Notes: generated by a model not told the origin, from the sequence alone. A stretch of DNA of 64,000 nucleotides from Perilla frutescens (GCA_026008535.1 BRKX01000013.1:58539726-58603725); one strand, 5' to 3'. Counted from the stretch's first letter, positions 1 to 14,111 are shown. Numbers and translations are program-made.

Positions 1-2171
1 GTGGCCAGATTTGGCCCCGTTTTGTGGCAGCCGTCAGTAAAACGGCTATAACTCTCTCCAGAAGTAAGCTTTACCTGTGATTCTTGTTGCATTGGAATCC
101 TAACTCAAATATCTACACTAACAAAAGTCGAACTAGTAGAAACCCTATTTGAGTCGGCCTCTAGGTGATTATCAAGTTGATTTCCAAAACCGTCACCTCT
201 TATGTAGGGATCGGGGTGAACGTCGGGTTTTTTCATTGAGTCTAGCATTTTTGAACACTAGAGTCCATTATGAATCAATCCATATGATCATATATGCCTA
301 ATCCGTCCACTTTTGAAAAAATCAAATTTTTGAGCCCGCCCAAAGGGGTACCCCTTTGGCCGGTGGCCAGATTTGGCCCGGTTTTCTAGCAGCCGTCAGT
401 AAAACGGCTATAACTCTCTCCACAAGTAAGCTTTACCCATGATTCTTGTTGCGTTGGAATCCTAACTCAAATATCTACACTAACAAAAGTCGAACTGGTA
501 GAAACCCTATTTGAGTCGGCCTCTAGGTGATTATCAAGTTGATTTCCAAAACCGTCACCTCTTATGTAGGGATCGGGGTGAACGTCGGGTTTTTTCATTG
601 AGTCTAGCATTTTTCAACACTAGAGTCCATTATGCATCAATCCATATGATCATATATGCCTAATCCGTCCACTTTTGAAAAAATCAAATTTTTGAGCCCG
701 CCCAAAGGGATACCCCTTTGGCCGGTGGCCAGATTTGGCCCCGTTTTGTGGCAACCGTCAGTAAAACGGCTATAACTCTCTCCAGAAGTAAGCTTTACCT
801 GTGATTCTTGTTGCATTGGAATCCTAACTCAAATATCTACACTAAAAAAAGTCGAACTAGTAGAAACCCTATTTGAGTCGGCCTCTAGATGATTATCAAG
901 TTGATTTCCAAAACCGTCACCTCTTATGTAGGGATCGGGGTGAACGTCGGGTTTTTTCATTGAGTCTAGCATTTTTGAACACTAGAGTCCATTATGAATC
1001 AATCCATATGATCATATATGCCTAATCCGTCCACTTTTGAAAAAATCAAATTTTTGAGCCCGCCCAAAGGGGTACCCCTTTGGCCGGTGGCCAGATTTGG
1101 CCCGGTTTTCTAGCAGCCGTCAGTAAAACGGCTATAACTCTCTCCACAAGTAAGCTTTACCCATGATTCTTGTTGCGTTGGAATCCTAACTCAAATATCT
1201 ACACTAACAAAAGTCGAACTGGTAGAAACCCTATTTGAGTCGGCCTCTAGGTGATTATCAAGTTGATTTCCAAAACCGTCACCTCTTATGTAGGGATCGG
1301 GGTGAAAGTCGGGTTTTTTCATTGAGTCTAGCATTTTTGAACACTAGAGTCCATTATGCATCAATCCATATGATCATATATGCCTAATCCATCCACTTTT
1401 GAAAAAATCAAATTTTTGAGCCCGCCCAAAGGGGTACCCCTTTGGCCGGTGGCCAGATTTGGCCCGGTTTTCTGGCCGCTGTCAGTAAAACGGCTATAAC
1501 TATCTCCAGAAGTAAGCTTTACACCGTGATTCTTGTTGCGTTGGAATCCTAACTCAAATATCTACACTACCAAAAGTCGAACGGGTAGAAACCCTATTTG
1601 AGTCGGCCTCTAGGTGATTATCCAGTTGATTTCCAAAACCGTCACCTCTTATGTAGGGATCGGGGTGAACGTCGGGTTTTTCATTGAGTCTAGCATTTTT
1701 GAACACTAGAGTCCATTATGAATCAATCCATATGATCATATATGCCTAATCCGTCCACTTTTGAAAAAATCAAGTTTTTGAGCCCGCCCAAAGGGGTACC
1801 TCTTTGGCCAGTGCCCAGATTTGGCCCCGTTTTCTGGCAGCCGTCAGTAAAACGGCTATAACTCTCTCCAGAAGTACGCTTTACCCGTGATTCTTGTTGC
1901 GTTGGATTCCTAACTCAAATATCTACCCTACTAAAAGTCAAACCTGTAGAAATCCTATTTGAGTCGGCCTCTAGGTGATAATCAAGTTGATTTCCAAAAC
2001 CGTCACCTCTTATGTAGGGATCGGGGTGAACGTCGGGTTTTTCATTGAGTCTAGCATTTTTGAACACTAGTGTCCATTATGCATCAATCCATATGATCAT
2101 ATATGCCTAATCCGTCCACTTTTGAAAAAATCAAATTTTTGAGCCCGCCCAAAGGGGTACCCCTTTGGCCG
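1..2171. repeat. Six-monomer HOR, copy 1
   Basis: Monomers start at 1, 363, 725, 1087, 1449 and 1811. The order is G, R, G', R, a divergent monomer, then a C-type. R is marked by tctagcagcc, ccacaagtaag and acccatgatt. G' is marked by ggcaaccgtc, ctaaaaaaag and ctctagatg. The fifth monomer has tggccgctg, an extra base in acaccgtg, and aacgggtag. The sixth has gtgcccag and agtacgct. The window begins exactly at a monomer anchor, so the array continues to the left. Confidence 0.85.
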
Positions 2172-3619
2172 GTGGCCAGATTTGGCCCCGTTTTGTGGCA
2201 GCCGTCAGTAAAACGGCTATAACTCTCTCCAGAAGTAAGCTTTACCTGTGATTCTTGTTGCATTGGAATCCTAACTCAAATATCTACACTAACAAAAGTC
2301 GAACTAGTAGAAACCCTATTTGAGTCGGCCTCTAGGTGATTATCAAGTTGATTTCCAAAACCGTCACCTCTTATGTAGGGATCGGGGTGAACGTCGGGTT
2401 TTTTCATTGAGTCTAGCATTTTTGAACACTAGAGTCCATTATGAATCAATCCATATGATCATATATGCCTAATCCGTCCACTTTTGAAAAAATCAAATTT
2501 TTGAGCCCGCCCAAAGGGGTACCCCTTTGGCCGGTGGCCAGATTTGGCCCGGTTTTCTAGCAGCCGTCAGTAAAACGGCTATAACTCTCTCCACAAGTAA
2601 GCTTTACCCATGATTCTTGTTGCGTTGGAATCCTAACTCAAATATCTACACTAACAAAAGTCGAACTGGTAGAAACCCTATTTGAGTCGGCCTCTAGGTG
2701 ATTATCAAGTTGATTTCCAAAACCGTCACCTCTTATGTAGGGATCGGGGTGAACGTCGGGTTTTTTCATTGAGTCTAGCATTTTTGAACACTAGAGTCCA
2801 TTATGCATCAATCCATATGATCATATATGCCTAATCCGTCCACTTTTGAAAAAATCAAATTTTTGAGCCCGCCCAAAGGGATACCCCTTTGGCCGGTGGC
2901 CAGATTTGGCCCCGTTTTGTGGCAACCGTCAGTAAAACGGCTATAACTCTCTCCAGAAGTAAGCTTTACCTGTGATTCTTGTTGCATTGGAATCCTAACT
3001 CAAATATCTACACTAAAAAAAGTCGAACTAGTAGAAACCCTATTTGAGTCGGCCTCTAGATGATTATCAAGTTGATTTCCAAAACCGTCACCTCTTATGT
3101 AGGGATCGGGGTGAACGTCGGGTTTTTTCATTGAGTCTAGCATTTTTGAACACTAGAGTCCATTATGAATCAATCCATATGATCATATATGCCTAATCCG
3201 TCCACTTTTGAAAAAATCAAATTTTTGAGCCCGCCCAAAGGGGTACCCCTTTGGCCGGTGGCCAGATTTGGCCCGGTTTTCTAGCAGCCGTCAGTAAAAC
3301 GGCTATAACTCTCTCCACAAGTAAGCTTTACCCATGATTCTTGTTGCGTTGGAATCCTAACTCAAATATCTACACTAACAAAAGTCGAACTGGTAGAAAC
3401 CCTATTTGAGTCGGCCTCTAGGTGATTATCAAGTTGATTTCCAAAACCGTCACCTCTTATGTAGGGATCGGGGTGAACGTCGGGTTTTTTCATTGAGTCT
3501 AGCATTTTTCAACACTAGAGTCCATTATGCATCAATCCATATGATCATATATGCCTAATCCGTCCACTTTTGAAAAAATCAAATTTTTGAGCCCGCCCAA
3601 AGGGGTACCCCTTTGTCCG
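2172..3619. repeat. Six-monomer HOR, partial copy 2 (four monomers)
   Basis: Monomers at 2172, 2534, 2896 and 3258 repeat the G-R-G'-R order of 1-1448 with a 2171 bp offset and only a few differences. One difference is shuffled: tttcaac is in the second monomer of copy 1 (near 614) but in the fourth monomer of copy 2 (near 3508), which suggests exchange between R monomers. The series then leaves the pattern at 3620. Confidence 0.85.
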
Positions 3620-6600
3620 GTGGCCAGATTTGGCCCGGTTTTCTGGCAGCCGTCAGTAAAACGGCTATAACTCTCTCCAGAACTAAGCTTTACCCGTGAT
3701 TCTTGTTGCGTTGGAATCCTAACTCAAATATCTACACTAACAAAAGTCGAACTGGTAGAAACCCTATTTGAATCGGCCTCTAGGTGATTATCAAGTTGAT
3801 TTCCAAAACCGTCACCTCTTATGTAGGGATCGGGGTGAAAGTCGGGTTTTTTCATTGAGTCTAGCATTTTTGAACACTAGAGTCCATTATGCATCAATCC
3901 ATATGATCATATATGCCTAATCCGTCCACTTTTGAAAAAATCAAATTTTTGAGCCCGCCCAAAGGGGTACCCCTTTGGCCGGTGGCCAGATTTGGCCCGG
4001 TTTTCTGGCAGCCGTCAGTAAAACGGCTATAACTCTCTCCAGAAGTAAGCTTTACCCGTGATTCTTGTTGCGTTGGAATCCTAACTCAAATGTCTACACT
4101 AACAAAAGTCGAACTGGTAGAAACCCTATTTGAGTCGGCCTCTAGGTGATTATCAAGTTGATTTCCAAAACCGTCACTTCTTATGTAGGGATCGGGGTGA
4201 AAGTCGGGTTTTTTCATTGAGTCTAGCATTTTTGAACATTAGAGTCCATTATGAATCAATCCATATGTTCATATATGCCTAATCCGTCCACTTTTGAAAA
4301 AATCAAGTTTTTGAGCCCGCCCAAAGGGGTACCCCTTTGGCCAGTGGCCAGATTTGGCCCCGTTTTCTGGCAGCCGTCAGTAAAACGGCTATAACTCTCT
4401 CCAGAAGTAAGCTTTACCCGTGATTCTTGTTGCGTTGGATTCCTAACTCAAATATCTACCCTACTAAAAGTCAAACCTGTAGAAACCCTATTTGAGTCGG
4501 CCTCTAGGTGATAATCAAGTTGATTTCCAAAACCGTCACCTCTTATGTAGGGATCGGGGTGAACGTCGGGTTTTTCATTGAGTCTAGCATTTTTGAACAC
4601 TAGAGTCCATTATGCATCAATCCATATGATCATATATGCCTAATCCGTCCACTTTTGAAAAAATCAAATTTTTGAGCCCGCCCAAAGGGGTACCCCTTTG
4701 GCCGGTGGCCAGATTTGGCCCGGTTTTCTGGCAGCCGTCAGTAAAACGGCTATAACTCTCTCCAGAAGTAAGCTTTACCTGTGATTCTTGTTTCATTGGA
4801 ATCCTAACTCAAATATCTACACTAACAAAAGTCGAACTGGTAGAAACCCTATTTGAGTCGGCCTCTAGGTGATTATCAAGTTGATTTCCAAAACCGTCAC
4901 CTCTTATGTAGGGATCGGGGTGAACGTCGGGTTTTTTCATTGAGTCTAGCATTTTTGAACACTAGAGTCCATTATGAATCAATCCATATGATCCTATATG
5001 CCTAATCCGTCCACTTTTGAAAAAATCAAATTTTTGAGCCCGCCCAAAGGGGTACCCCTTTGGCCGGTGGCCAGATTTGGCCCGGTTTTCTGGCAGCCGT
5101 CAGTAAAACGGCTATAACTCTCTCCAGAAGTAAGCTTTACCCGTGATTCTTGTTGCGTTGGAATCCTAACTCAAATATCTACACTAACAAAAGTAGAACT
5201 GGTAGAAACCCTATTTGAGTCGGCCTCTAGGTGATTATCCAGTTGATTTCAAAAACCGTCACCTCTTATGTAGGGATCGGGGTGAACGTCGGGTTTTTTC
5301 ATTGAGTCTAGCATTTTTGAACACTAGAGTCCATTATGCATCAATCCATATGATCATATATGCCTAATCCGTCCACTTTTGAAAAAATCAAATTTTTGAG
5401 CCCGCCCAAAGGGGTACCCCTTTGGCCGGTGGCCAGATTTGGCCCGGTTTTCTGGCAGCCGTCAGTAAAACGGCTATAACTCTCTCCAGAAGTAAGCTTT
5501 ACCCGTGATTCTTGTTGCGTTGGAATCCTAACTCAAATGTCTACACTAACAAAAGTCGAACTGGTAGAAACCCTATTTGAGTCGGCCTCTAGGTGATTAT
5601 CGAGTTGATTTCCAAAACCGTCACCTCTTATATAGGGATCGGGGTGAAAGTCGGGTTTTTTCATTGAGTCTAGCATTTTTGAACATTAGAGTCCATTATG
5701 AATCAATCCATATGTTCATATATGCCTAATCCGTCCACTTTTGAAAAAATCAAGTTTTTGAGCCCGCCCAAAGGGGTACCCCTTGGGCCAGTGGCCAGAT
5801 TTGGCCCCGTTTTCTGGCAGCCGTCAGTAAAACGGCTATAACTCTCTCCAGAAGTAAGCTTTACTCGTGATTCTTGTTGCGTTGCATTCCTAACTCAAAT
5901 ATCTACCCTACTAAAAGTCAAACCTGTAGAAACCCTATTTGAGTCGGCCTCTAGGTGATAATCAAGTTGATTTCCAAAACCGTCACCTCTTATGTAGGGA
6001 TCGGGGTGAACGTCGGGTTTTTCATTGTGTCTAGCATTTTTGAACACTAGAGTCCATTATGCATCAATCCATATGATCATATATGCCTAATCCGTCCACT
6101 TTTGAAAAAATCAAATTTTTGAGCCCGCCCAAAGGGGTACCCCTTTGGCCGGTGGCCAGATTTGGCCCCGTTTTGTGGCAGCCGTCAGTAAAACGGCTAT
6201 AACTCTCTCCAGAAGTATGCTTTACCTGTGATTCTTGTTGCATTGGAATCCTAACTCAAATATCTACACTAAGAAAAGTCGAACTGGTAGAAACCCTATT
6301 TGAGTCGGCCTCTAGGTGATTATCAAGTTGATTTCCAAAACCGTCACCTCTTATGTAGGGATCGGGGTGAAAGTCGGGTTTTTTCATTGAGTCTAGCATT
6401 TTTGAACACTAGAGTCCATTATGCATCAATCCATATGATCATATATGCCTAATCCGTCCACTTTTGAAAAAATCAAATTTTTTAGCCCGCCCAAAGGGGT
6501 ACCCCTTTGGCCGGTGGCCAGATTTGGCCCGGTTTTCTGGCAGCCGTCAGTAAAACGGCTATAACTATCTCCAGAAGTAAGCTTTACCCGTGATTCTTGT

Positions 6601-7235
6601 TGCGTTGGAATCCTAACTCAAATGTCTACACTAACAAAAGTCGAACTGGTAGAAACCCTATTTGAGTCGGCCTCTAGGTGATTATCAAGTTGATTTCCAA
6701 AACCGTCACCTCTTATGTAGGGATCGGGGTGAAAGTCGGGTTTTTTCATTGAGTCTAGCATTTTTGAACATTACAGTCCATTATGAATCAATCCATATGT
6801 TCATATATGCCTAATCCGTCCACTTTTGAAAAAATCAAGTTTTTGAGCCCGCCCAAAGGGGTACCCCTTGGGCCAGTGGCCAGATTTGGCCCCGTTTTCT
6901 GGCAGCCGTCAGTAAAACGGCTATAACTCTCTCCAGAAGTAAGCTTTACTCGTGATTCTTGTTGCGTTGGATTCCTAACTCAAATATCTACCCTACTAAA
7001 AGTCAAACCTGTAGAAACCCTATTTGAGTCGGCCTCTAGGTGATAATCAAGTTGATTTCCAAAACCGTCACCTCTTATGTAGGGATCGGGGTGAACGTCG
7101 GTTTTTCATTGTGTCTAGCATTTTTGAACACTAGAGTCCATTATGCATCAATCCATATGATCATATATGCCTAATCCGTCCACTTTTGAAAAAATCAAAT
7201 TTTTGAGCCCGCCCAAAGGGGTACCCCTTTGGCCG
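3620..7235. repeat. Ten mixed monomers with an imperfect trimer pattern
   Basis: Monomers start at 3620, 3982, 4344, 4705, 5067, 5429, 5791, 6152, 6514 and 6876. A pair made of an atgtct/gaacattag/gttcat monomer followed by a C-type (ccagtgg, ccctactaaaag, gataatc) occurs at 3982-4704, 5429-6151 and 6514-7235. The last two pairs are one 1085 bp trimer apart and share ccccttgggcc, actcgtg and ttgtgtct. The monomer at 6876 is 360 bp because it also lost one G in gtcggttttt. Confidence 0.8.
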
Positions 7236-9045
7236 GTGGCCAGATTTGGCCCGGTTTTCTGGCAGCCGTCAGTAAAACGGCTATAACTCTCTCCAGAAGT
7301 AAGCTTTAGCCGTGATTCTTGTTGCGTTGGAATCCTAACTCAAATATCTACACTAACAAAAGTCGAACTGGTAGAAACCCTATTTGAGCCGGCCTCTAGG
7401 TGATTATCAAGTTGATTTCCAAAACCGTCACCTCTTATGTAGGGATCGGGGTGAACGTAGGGTTTTTTCATTGAGTCTAGCATTTTTCAACACTAGAGTC
7501 CATTATGCATCAATCCATATGATCATATATGCCTAATCCGTCCACTTTTGAAAAAATCAAATTTTTGAGCCCGCCCAAAGGGGTACCCCTTTGGCCGGTG
7601 GCCAGATTTGCCCCGGTTTTCTGGCAGCCGTCAGTAAAACGGCTATAACTCTCTCCAGAAGTAAGCTTTACCCGTGATTCTTGTTGCGTTGGAATCCTAA
7701 CTCAAATATGTACACTAACAAAAGTCGAACTGGTAGAAACCCTATTTGAGTCGGCCTCTAGGTGATTATCAAGTTGATTTCCAAAACCGTCACCTCTTAT
7801 GTAGGGATCGGGGTCAAAGTCGGGTTTTTTCATTGAGTCTAGCATTTTTGAACACTAGAGTCCATTATGCTTCAATCCATATGATCATATATGCCTAATC
7901 CGTCCACTTTTGAAAAAATCAAATTTTTGAGCCCGCTCAAAGGAGTACCCCTTTGGCCGGTGGCCAGATTTGGCCCGGTTTTCTGGCAGCCGTCAGTAAA
8001 ACGGCTATAACTCTCTCCAGAAGTAAGCTTTACCTGTGTTTCTTGTTGCGTTGGAATCCTAACTCAAATATCTACACTAACAAAAGTCGAACTGGTAGAA
8101 ACCCTATTTGAGTCGGCCTCTAGGTGATTATCCAGTTGATTTCCAAAACCGTCACCTCTTATGTAGGGATCGGGGTGAACGTCAGGTTTTTTCATTGAGT
8201 CTAGCATTTTTGAACACTAGAGTCCATTATGCATCAATCCATATGATCATATATGCCTAATCCGTCCACTTTTGAAAAAATCAAATTTTTGAGCCCGCCC
8301 AAAGGGGTACCCCTTTGGCCGGTGGCCAGATTTGGCCCCGTTTTGTGGCAGCCGTCAGTAAAACGGCTATAACTCTCTCCAGAAGTAAGCTTTGCCTGTG
8401 ATTCTTGTTGCATTGGAATCCTAACTCAAATATCTACACTAGCAAAAGTCGAACTGGTAGAAACCCTATTTGAGTCGGCCTCTAGGTGATTATCAAGTTG
8501 ATTTCCAAAACCGTCACCTCTTATGTAGGGATCGGGGTGAACGTCGGGTTTTTTCATTGAGTCTAGCATTTTTGAACACTAGAGTCCATTATGAATCAAT
8601 CCATATGATCCTATATGCCTAATCCGTCCACTTTTGAAAAAATCAAATTTTTGAACCCGCCCAAAGGGGTACCCCTTTGGCCGGTGGCCAGATTTGGCCC
8701 GGTTTTCTGGCAGCCGTCAGTAAAACGGCTATAACTCTCTCCAGAAGTAAGCTTTACCCGTGATTCTTGTTGCGTTGGAATCCTAACTGAAATATCTACA
8801 CTAACAAAAGTCGAACTGGTAGAAACCCTATTTGAGTCGGCCTCTAGGTGATTATCCAGTTGATTTCCAAAACCGTCACCTCTTATGTAGGGATCGGGGT
8901 GAACGTCGGCTTTTTTTATTGAGTCTAGCATTTTTGAACACTAGAGTCCATTATGCATCAATCCATATGATCATATATGCCTAATCCGTCCACTTTTGAA
9001 AAAATCAAATTTTTGAGCCCGCCCAAAGGGGTACCCCTTTGGCCG
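7236..9045. repeat. Five-monomer block N1-P-U-G-N2
   Basis: Monomers start at 7236 (ttagccgtg, tttcaac), 7598 (ttgccccgg, tgcttc), 7960 (cctgtgtttc, tccag), 8322 (gttttgtgg, ctagcaaaag, gatcct) and 8684 (ctgaaat, tccag). This is the same class order found inside the large HOR at 13750-35460, without the A and C monomers, so the two regions share ancestry. Confidence 0.8.
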
Positions 9046-11216
9046 GTGGCCAGATTTGGCCCGGTTTTCTGGCAGCCGTCAGTAAAATGGCTATAACTCT
9101 CTCCAGAAGTAAGCTTTAGCCGTGATTCTTGTTGCGTTGGAATCCTAACTCAAATATCTACACTAAGAAAAGTCGAACTGGTAGAAACCCTATTTGAGTC
9201 GGCCTCTAGGTGATTATCAAGTTGATTTCCAAAACCGTCACCTCTTATGTAGGGATCGGGGTAAAAGTCGGGTTTTTTCATTGAGTCTAGCATTTTTGAA
9301 CACTAGAGTCCATTATGCTTCAATCCATATGATCATATATGCCTAATCCGTCCACTTTTGAAAAAATCAAATTTTTGAGCCCGCCCAAAGGAGTACCCCT
9401 TTGGCCGGTGGCCAGATTTGGCCCGGTTTTCTGGCAGCCGTCAGTAAAACGGCTATAACTCTCTCCAGAAGTAAGCTTTACCTGTGTTTCTTGTTGCGTT
9501 GGAATCCTAACTCAAATATCTACACTAACAAAAGTCAAACTGGTAGAAACCCTATTTGAGTCGGCCTCTAGGTGATTATCAAGTTGATTTCCAAAACCGT
9601 CACCTCTTATGTAGGGATCGGGGTGAACGTCGGGTTTTTTCATTGAGTCTAGCATTTTTGAACACTAGAGTCCATTATGCATCAATCCATATGATCATAT
9701 ATGCCTAATCCGTCCACTTTTGAAAAAATCAAATTTTTGAGCCCGCCCAAAGGGGTACCCCTTTGGCCGGTGGCCAGATTTGGCCCGGTTTTCTGGCAGC
9801 CGTCAGTAAAACGGCTATAACTCTCTCCAGAAGTAAGCTTTACCCGTGATTCTTGTTGCGTTTGAATCCTAACTCAAATGTCTACACTAACAAAAGTCGA
9901 ACTGGTAGAAACCCTATTTGAGTCGGCCTCTAGGTGATTATCAAGTTGATTTCCAAAACCATCACCTCTTATGTAGGGATCGGGGTGAAAGTCGGGTTTT
10001 TTCATTAAGTCTAGCAGTTTTGAACATTAGAGTCCATTATGAATCAATCCATATGTTCATATATGCCTAATCCGTCCACTTTTGAAAAAATCAAGTTTTT
10101 GAGCCCGCCCAAAGGGGTACCCCTTTGGCCAGTGGCCAGATTTGGCCCCGTTTTGTGGCAGCCGTCAGTAAAACGGCTATAACTCTCTCCAGAAGTAAGC
10201 TTTACCTGTGATTCTTGTTGCATTGGAATCCTAACTCAAATATCTACACTAGCAAAAGTCGAACTGGTAGAAACCCTATTGGAGTCGGCCTCTAGGTGAT
10301 TATCAAGTTGATTTCCAAAACCGTCACCTCTTATGTAGGGATCGGGGTGAACGTCGGGTTTTTTCATTGAGTCTAGCATTTTTGAACACTAGAGTCCATT
10401 ATGAATCAATCCATATGATCCTATATGCCTAATCCGTCCACTTTTGAAAAAATCAAATTTTTGAGCCCGCCCAAAGGGGTACCCCTTTGGCCGGTGGCCA
10501 GATTTGGCCCGGTTTTCTGGCAGCCGTCAGTAAAACGGCTATAACTCTCTCCAGAAGTAAGCTTTACCCGTGATTCTTGTTGCGTTGGAATCCTAACTGA
10601 AATATCTACACTAACAAAAGTCGAACTGGTAGAAACCCTATTTGAGTCGGCCTCTAGGTGATTATCAAGTTGATTTCCAAAACCGTCACCTCTTATGTAG
10701 GGATCGGGGTGAAAGTCGGGTTTTTTCATTGAGTCTAGCAGTTTTGAACATTAGAGTCCATTATGAATCAATCCATATGTTCATATATGCCTAATCCGTC
10801 CACTTTTAAAAAAATCAAGTTTTTGAGCCCGCCCAAAGGGGTACCCCTTTAGCCAGTGGCCAGATTTGGCCCCGTTTTCTGGCAGCCGTCAGTAAAACGG
10901 CTATAACTCTCTCCAGAAGTAAGCTTTACCCGTGATTCTTGTTGCGTTGGATTCCTAACTCAAATATCTACAGTACTAAAAGTCAAACCTGCAGAAACCC
11001 TATTTGAGTCGGCCTCTAGGTGATAATCAAGTTGATTTCCAAAACCGTCACCTCTTATGTAGGGATCGGGGTGAACGTCGGGTTTTTCATTGAGTCTAGC
11101 ATTTTTGAACACTAGAGTCCATTATGCATCATTCCATATGATCATATATGCCTAATCCGTCCACTTTTGAAAAAATCAAATTTTTGAGCCCGCCCAAAGG
11201 GGTACCCCTTTGGCCG
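9046..11216. repeat. Six-monomer unit N1/P hybrid-U-O-G-N2-C
   Basis: Monomers start at 9046, 9408, 9770, 10132, 10494 and 10856. The first begins like N1 (ttagccgtg) and ends like P (aaagtcgg, tgcttc). The O monomer carries private variants gtttgaatcc, ccatcacc and attaagtc, shared with the next unit. From 9408 the unit repeats at 11579, a spacing of 2171 bp. Confidence 0.85.
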
Positions 11217-13749
11217 GTGGCCAGATTTGGCCCCGTTTTGTGGCAGCCGTCAGTAAAACGGCTATAACTCTTTCCAGAAGTAAGGTTTACCTGTGATTCT
11301 TGTTGCATTGGAATCCTAACTCAAATATCTACACTAGCAAAAGTCGAACTGGTAGAAACCCTATTTGAGTCGGCCTCTAGGTGATTATCAAGTTGATTTC
11401 CAAAACCGTCACCTCTTATGTAGGGATCGGGGTGAAAGTCGGGTTTTTTCATTGAGTCTAGCATTTTTGAACACTAGAGTCCATTATGCTTCAATCCATA
11501 TGATCATATATGCCTAATCCGTCCACTTTTGAAAAAATCAAATTTTTGAGCCCGCCCAAAGGAGTACCCCTTTGGCCGGTGGCCAGATTTGGCCCGGTTT
11601 TCTGGCAGCCGTCAGTAAAACGGCTATAACTCTCTCCAGAAGTAAGCTTTACCTGTGTTTCTTGTTGCGTTGGAATCCTAACTCAAATATCTACACTAAC
11701 AAAAGTCGAACTGGTAGAAACCCTATTTGAGTCGGCCTCTAGGTGATTATCAAGTTGATTTCCAAAACCGTCACCTCTTATGTAGGGATCGGGGTGAACG
11801 TCGGGTTTTTTCATTGAGTCTAGCATTTTTGAACACTAGAGTCCATTATGCATCAATCCATATGATCATATATGCCTAATCCGTCCACTTTTGAAAAAAT
11901 CAAATTTTTGAGCCCGCCCAAAGGGGTACCCCTTTGGCCGGTGGCCAGATTTGGCCCGGTTTTCTGGCAGCCGTCAGTAAAACGGCTATAACTCTCTCCA
12001 GAAGTAAGCTTTACCCGTGATTCTTGTTGCGTTTGAATCCTAACTCAAATGTCTACACTAACAAAAGTCGAACTGGTAGAAACCCTATTTGAGTCGGCCT
12101 CTAGGTGATTATCAAGTTGATTTCCAAAACCATCACCTCTTATGTAGGGATCGGGGTGAAAGTCGGGTTTTTTCATTAAGTCTAGCAGTTTTGAACATTA
12201 GAGTCCATTATGAATCAATCCATATGTTCATATATGCCTAATCCGTCCACTTTTGAAAAAATCAAGTTTTTGAGCCCGCCCAAAGGGGTACCCCTTTGGC
12301 CAGTGGCCAGATTTGGCCCCGTTTTGTGGCAGCCGTCAGTAAAACGGCTATAACTCTCTCCAGAAGTAAGCTTTACCTGTGATTCTTGTTGCATTGGAAT
12401 CCTAACTCAAATATCTACACTAGCAAAAGTCGAACTGGTAGAAACCCTATTTGAGTCGGCCTCTAGGTGATTATCAAGTTGATTTCCAAAACCGTCACCT
12501 CTTATGTAGGGATCGGGGTGAACGTCGGGTTTTTTCATTGAGTCTAGCATTTTTGAACACTAGAGTCCATTATGAATCAATCCATATGATCCTATATGCC
12601 TAATCCGTCCACTTTTGAAAAAATCAAATTTTTGAGCCCGCCCAAAGGGGTACCCCTTTGGCCGGTGGCCAGATTTGGCCCGGTTTTCTGGCAGCCGTCA
12701 GTAAAACGGCTATAACTCTCTCCAGAAGTAAGCTTTACCCGTGATTCTTGTTGCGTTGGAATCCTAACTGAAATATCTACACTAACAAAAGTCGAACTGG
12801 TCGAAACCCTATTTGAGTCGGCCTCTAGGTGATTATCCAGTTGATTTCCAAAACCGTCACCTCTTATGTAGGGATCGGGGTGAACGTCGGGTTTTTTCAT
12901 TGAGTCTAGCATTTTTGAACACTAGAGTCCATTATGCATCAATCCATATGATCATATATGCCTAATCCGTCCACTTTTGAAAAAATCAAATTTTTGAGCC
13001 CGCCCAAAGGGGTACCCCTTTGGCCGGTGGCCAGATTTGGCCCGGTTTTCTGGCAGCCGTCAGTAAAACGGCTATAACTCTCTCCAGAAGTAAGCTTTAC
13101 CCGTGATTCTTGTTGCGTTGGAATCCTAACTCAAATGTCTACACTAACAAAAGTCGAACTGGTAGAAACCCTATTTGAGTCGGCCTCTAGGTGATTATCA
13201 AGTTGATTTCCAAAACCGTCACCTCTTATGTAGGGATCGGGGTGAAAGTCGGGTTTTTTCATTGAGTCTAGAATTTTTGAACATTAGAGTCCATTATGAA
13301 TCAATCCATATGTTCATATATGCCTAATCCGTCCACTTTTGAAAAAATCAAGTTTTTGAGCCCGCCCAAAGGGGTACCCCTTTGGCCAGTGGCCAGATTT
13401 GGCCCCGTTTTCTGGCAGCCGTCAGTAAAACGGCTATAACTCTCTCCAGAAGTAAGCTTTACCCGTGATTCTTGTTGCGTTGGATTCCTAACTCAAATAT
13501 CTACCCTACTAAAAGTCAAACCTGTAGAAACCCTATTTTAGTCGGCCTCTAGGTGATAATCAAGTTGATTTCCAAAACCGTCACCTCTTATGTAGGGATC
13601 GGGGTGAACGTCGGGTTTTTCATTGAGTCTAGCATTTTTGAACACTAGAGTCCATTATGCATCAATCCATATGATCATATATGCCTAATCCGTCCACTTT
13701 TGAAAATATCAAATTTTTGATCCCGCCCAAAGGGGTACCCCTTTGGCCG
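11217..13749. repeat. Seven-monomer unit G/P hybrid-U-O-G-N2-x-C
   Basis: Monomers start at 11217, 11579, 11941, 12303, 12665, 13027 and 13389. The first begins like G (gttttgtgg, ctagc) and ends like P (gaaagtc, tgcttc). The monomers at 11579-12664 repeat those at 9408-10493. The last two (an atgtct/gaatttttgaacattag monomer, then a C monomer with attttagtc) form the junction that also precedes the G-A series at 35461 and the G monomer at 41613; the C monomer alone recurs before 19177. Confidence 0.85.
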
Positions 13750-14111
13750 GTGGCCAGATTTGGCCCCGTTTTGTGGCAGCCGTCAGTAAAACGGCTATAA
13801 CTCTCTCCAGAAGTAAGCTTTACCTGTGATTCTTGTTGCATTGGAATCCTAACTCAAATATCTACACTAACAAAAGTCGAACTGGTAGAAACCCTATTTG
13901 AGTCGGCCTCTAGGTGATTATCAAGTTGATTTCCAAAACCGTCACCTCTTATGTAGGGATCGGGGTGAACGTCGGGTTTTTTCATTGAGTCTAGCATTTT
14001 TGAACACTAGAGTCCATTATGAATCAATCCATATGATCATATATACCTAATCCGTCCACTTTTGAAAATATCAAATTTTTGAGCCCGCCCAAAGGGGTAC
14101 CCCTTTGGCCG

